From assembly GCF_024703995.1 (NCBI RefSeq), contig NZ_JAMXQV010000046.1:1-54991 (forward strand): a DNA stretch of 54,991 bases. The letters run 5' to 3'. The notes below the pieces were generated by a model. It was given only the letters and a program-made list of their open reading frames with translations, made no database searches and was not told the origin of the DNA. Numbering within the stretch: position 1 is the first letter of the stretch; each line of letters begins with the position of its first letter. Positions 41,031 through 54,991 of the stretch are shown piece after piece. Source of the stretch: Amycolatopsis iheyensis. Its GTDB lineage: Bacteria > Actinomycetota > Actinomycetes > Mycobacteriales > Pseudonocardiaceae. The position numbers and the translations under genes were made by a program.

Positions 41031-41076
41031 GAAAAGAGAATTCCGTTCGCCTGCGCCGAATGAGGTCGAAGCTGAA

Positions 41077-46482
<5,406 letters not shown>

Positions 46483-46513
46483 CCCCCCCCCGCTTTCGAA
46501 CGAGGTGCAACGC

Positions 46514-51775
<5,262 letters not shown>

Positions 51776-51784
51776 GAGTCCCCG

Positions 51785-54991
<3,207 letters not shown>

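Noticed and set aside
46483..46491. Run of nine C between PKS genes 4 and 5 as a possible frameshift.
   Set aside because: It lies after the stop codon and before the next ribosome binding site, and both neighbouring proteins are complete.

Overview
The window is high-GC actinobacterial DNA. GTG and TTG starts, palindromic repeats of a type I associate with Amycolatopsis, lipoprotein and Sec signals, ECF41 sigma and NarL-type two-component genes all point to an Amycolatopsis-like pseudonocardiaceous genome. The genus call is inference from sequence style, not from a marker gene.

Region 1 (1-13.7 kb) is ordinary chromosomal flank. It holds an orphan branched-chain-type ABC binding lipoprotein, a TetR and a GlxA/AraC-type regulator, and a Cml/Cmx-like drug efflux MFS pump preceded by an 18-residue leader peptide and hairpin (probable attenuation). 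Next come a two-component system divergent from a MacB/FtsX-type ABC exporter, two Sel1-repeat tail-anchored paralogues (one broken by a net 35-nt deletion), a GH11 xylanase plus CE4 acetylxylan esterase pair with a xylanase-type operator, a membrane protein and an ECF41 (SigJ-like) sigma factor.

Region 2 (13.8-18.8 kb) looks like the left arm of a polyketide cluster. It has a carbon-nitrogen hydrolase, a NarL-type two-component pair, a discrete acyltransferase and an acyl-activating ligase. The acyltransferase keeps Ser85/His191 but has Gln110 where malonyl transferases have the carboxylate-binding Arg, so it should handle a non-carboxylated starter. I infer that the ligase and acyltransferase prime the lone loading ACP at the start of the PKS.

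Region 3 (19.0 kb to the right edge) is a colinear modular type I PKS of six genes: ACP-[KS-AT(dead)-DH-KR-ACP]-[KS-AT-DH-ER-KR-ACP] / [KS-AT-DH-ER-KR-ACP] / [KS-AT-KR-ACP] / [KS-AT-DH-KR-ACP] / [KS-AT-DH-KR-ACP] / [KS-AT-DH...>. Modules 2-5 have methylmalonyl-type AT motifs (GHSQG/YASH) and modules 6-7 malonyl-type (GHSIG/HAFH). The last gene is cut by the window edge. The product is therefore a chain with a methyl-branched reduced start passing into an unsaturated segment. An ACP-only loading unit with dedicated ligase, acyltransferase and possibly an amidohydrolase resembles arginine-derived 4-guanidinobutyryl-primed polyketides (azalomycin/ECO-0501 type), but no arginine oxidase is in the window, so this is a hypothesis.

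The most interesting points are: (i) module 1 carries a shrunken AT lacking GHSxG; (ii) four promoters (hydrolase, ligase-AT, first PKS gene, fourth PKS gene) share TAGGGGT placed directly upstream of a -35 box with a -10 box 17-18 nt on, which ties the hydrolase to the PKS as one regulon; (iii) two intergenic-style palindromic repeats lie in frame inside interdomain linkers of the fifth PKS gene; (iv) KR5 and DH5 have altered core motifs. No intergenic stretch exceeds about 250 bp. I saw no tRNA, rRNA, CRISPR array, insertion sequence or integrase.
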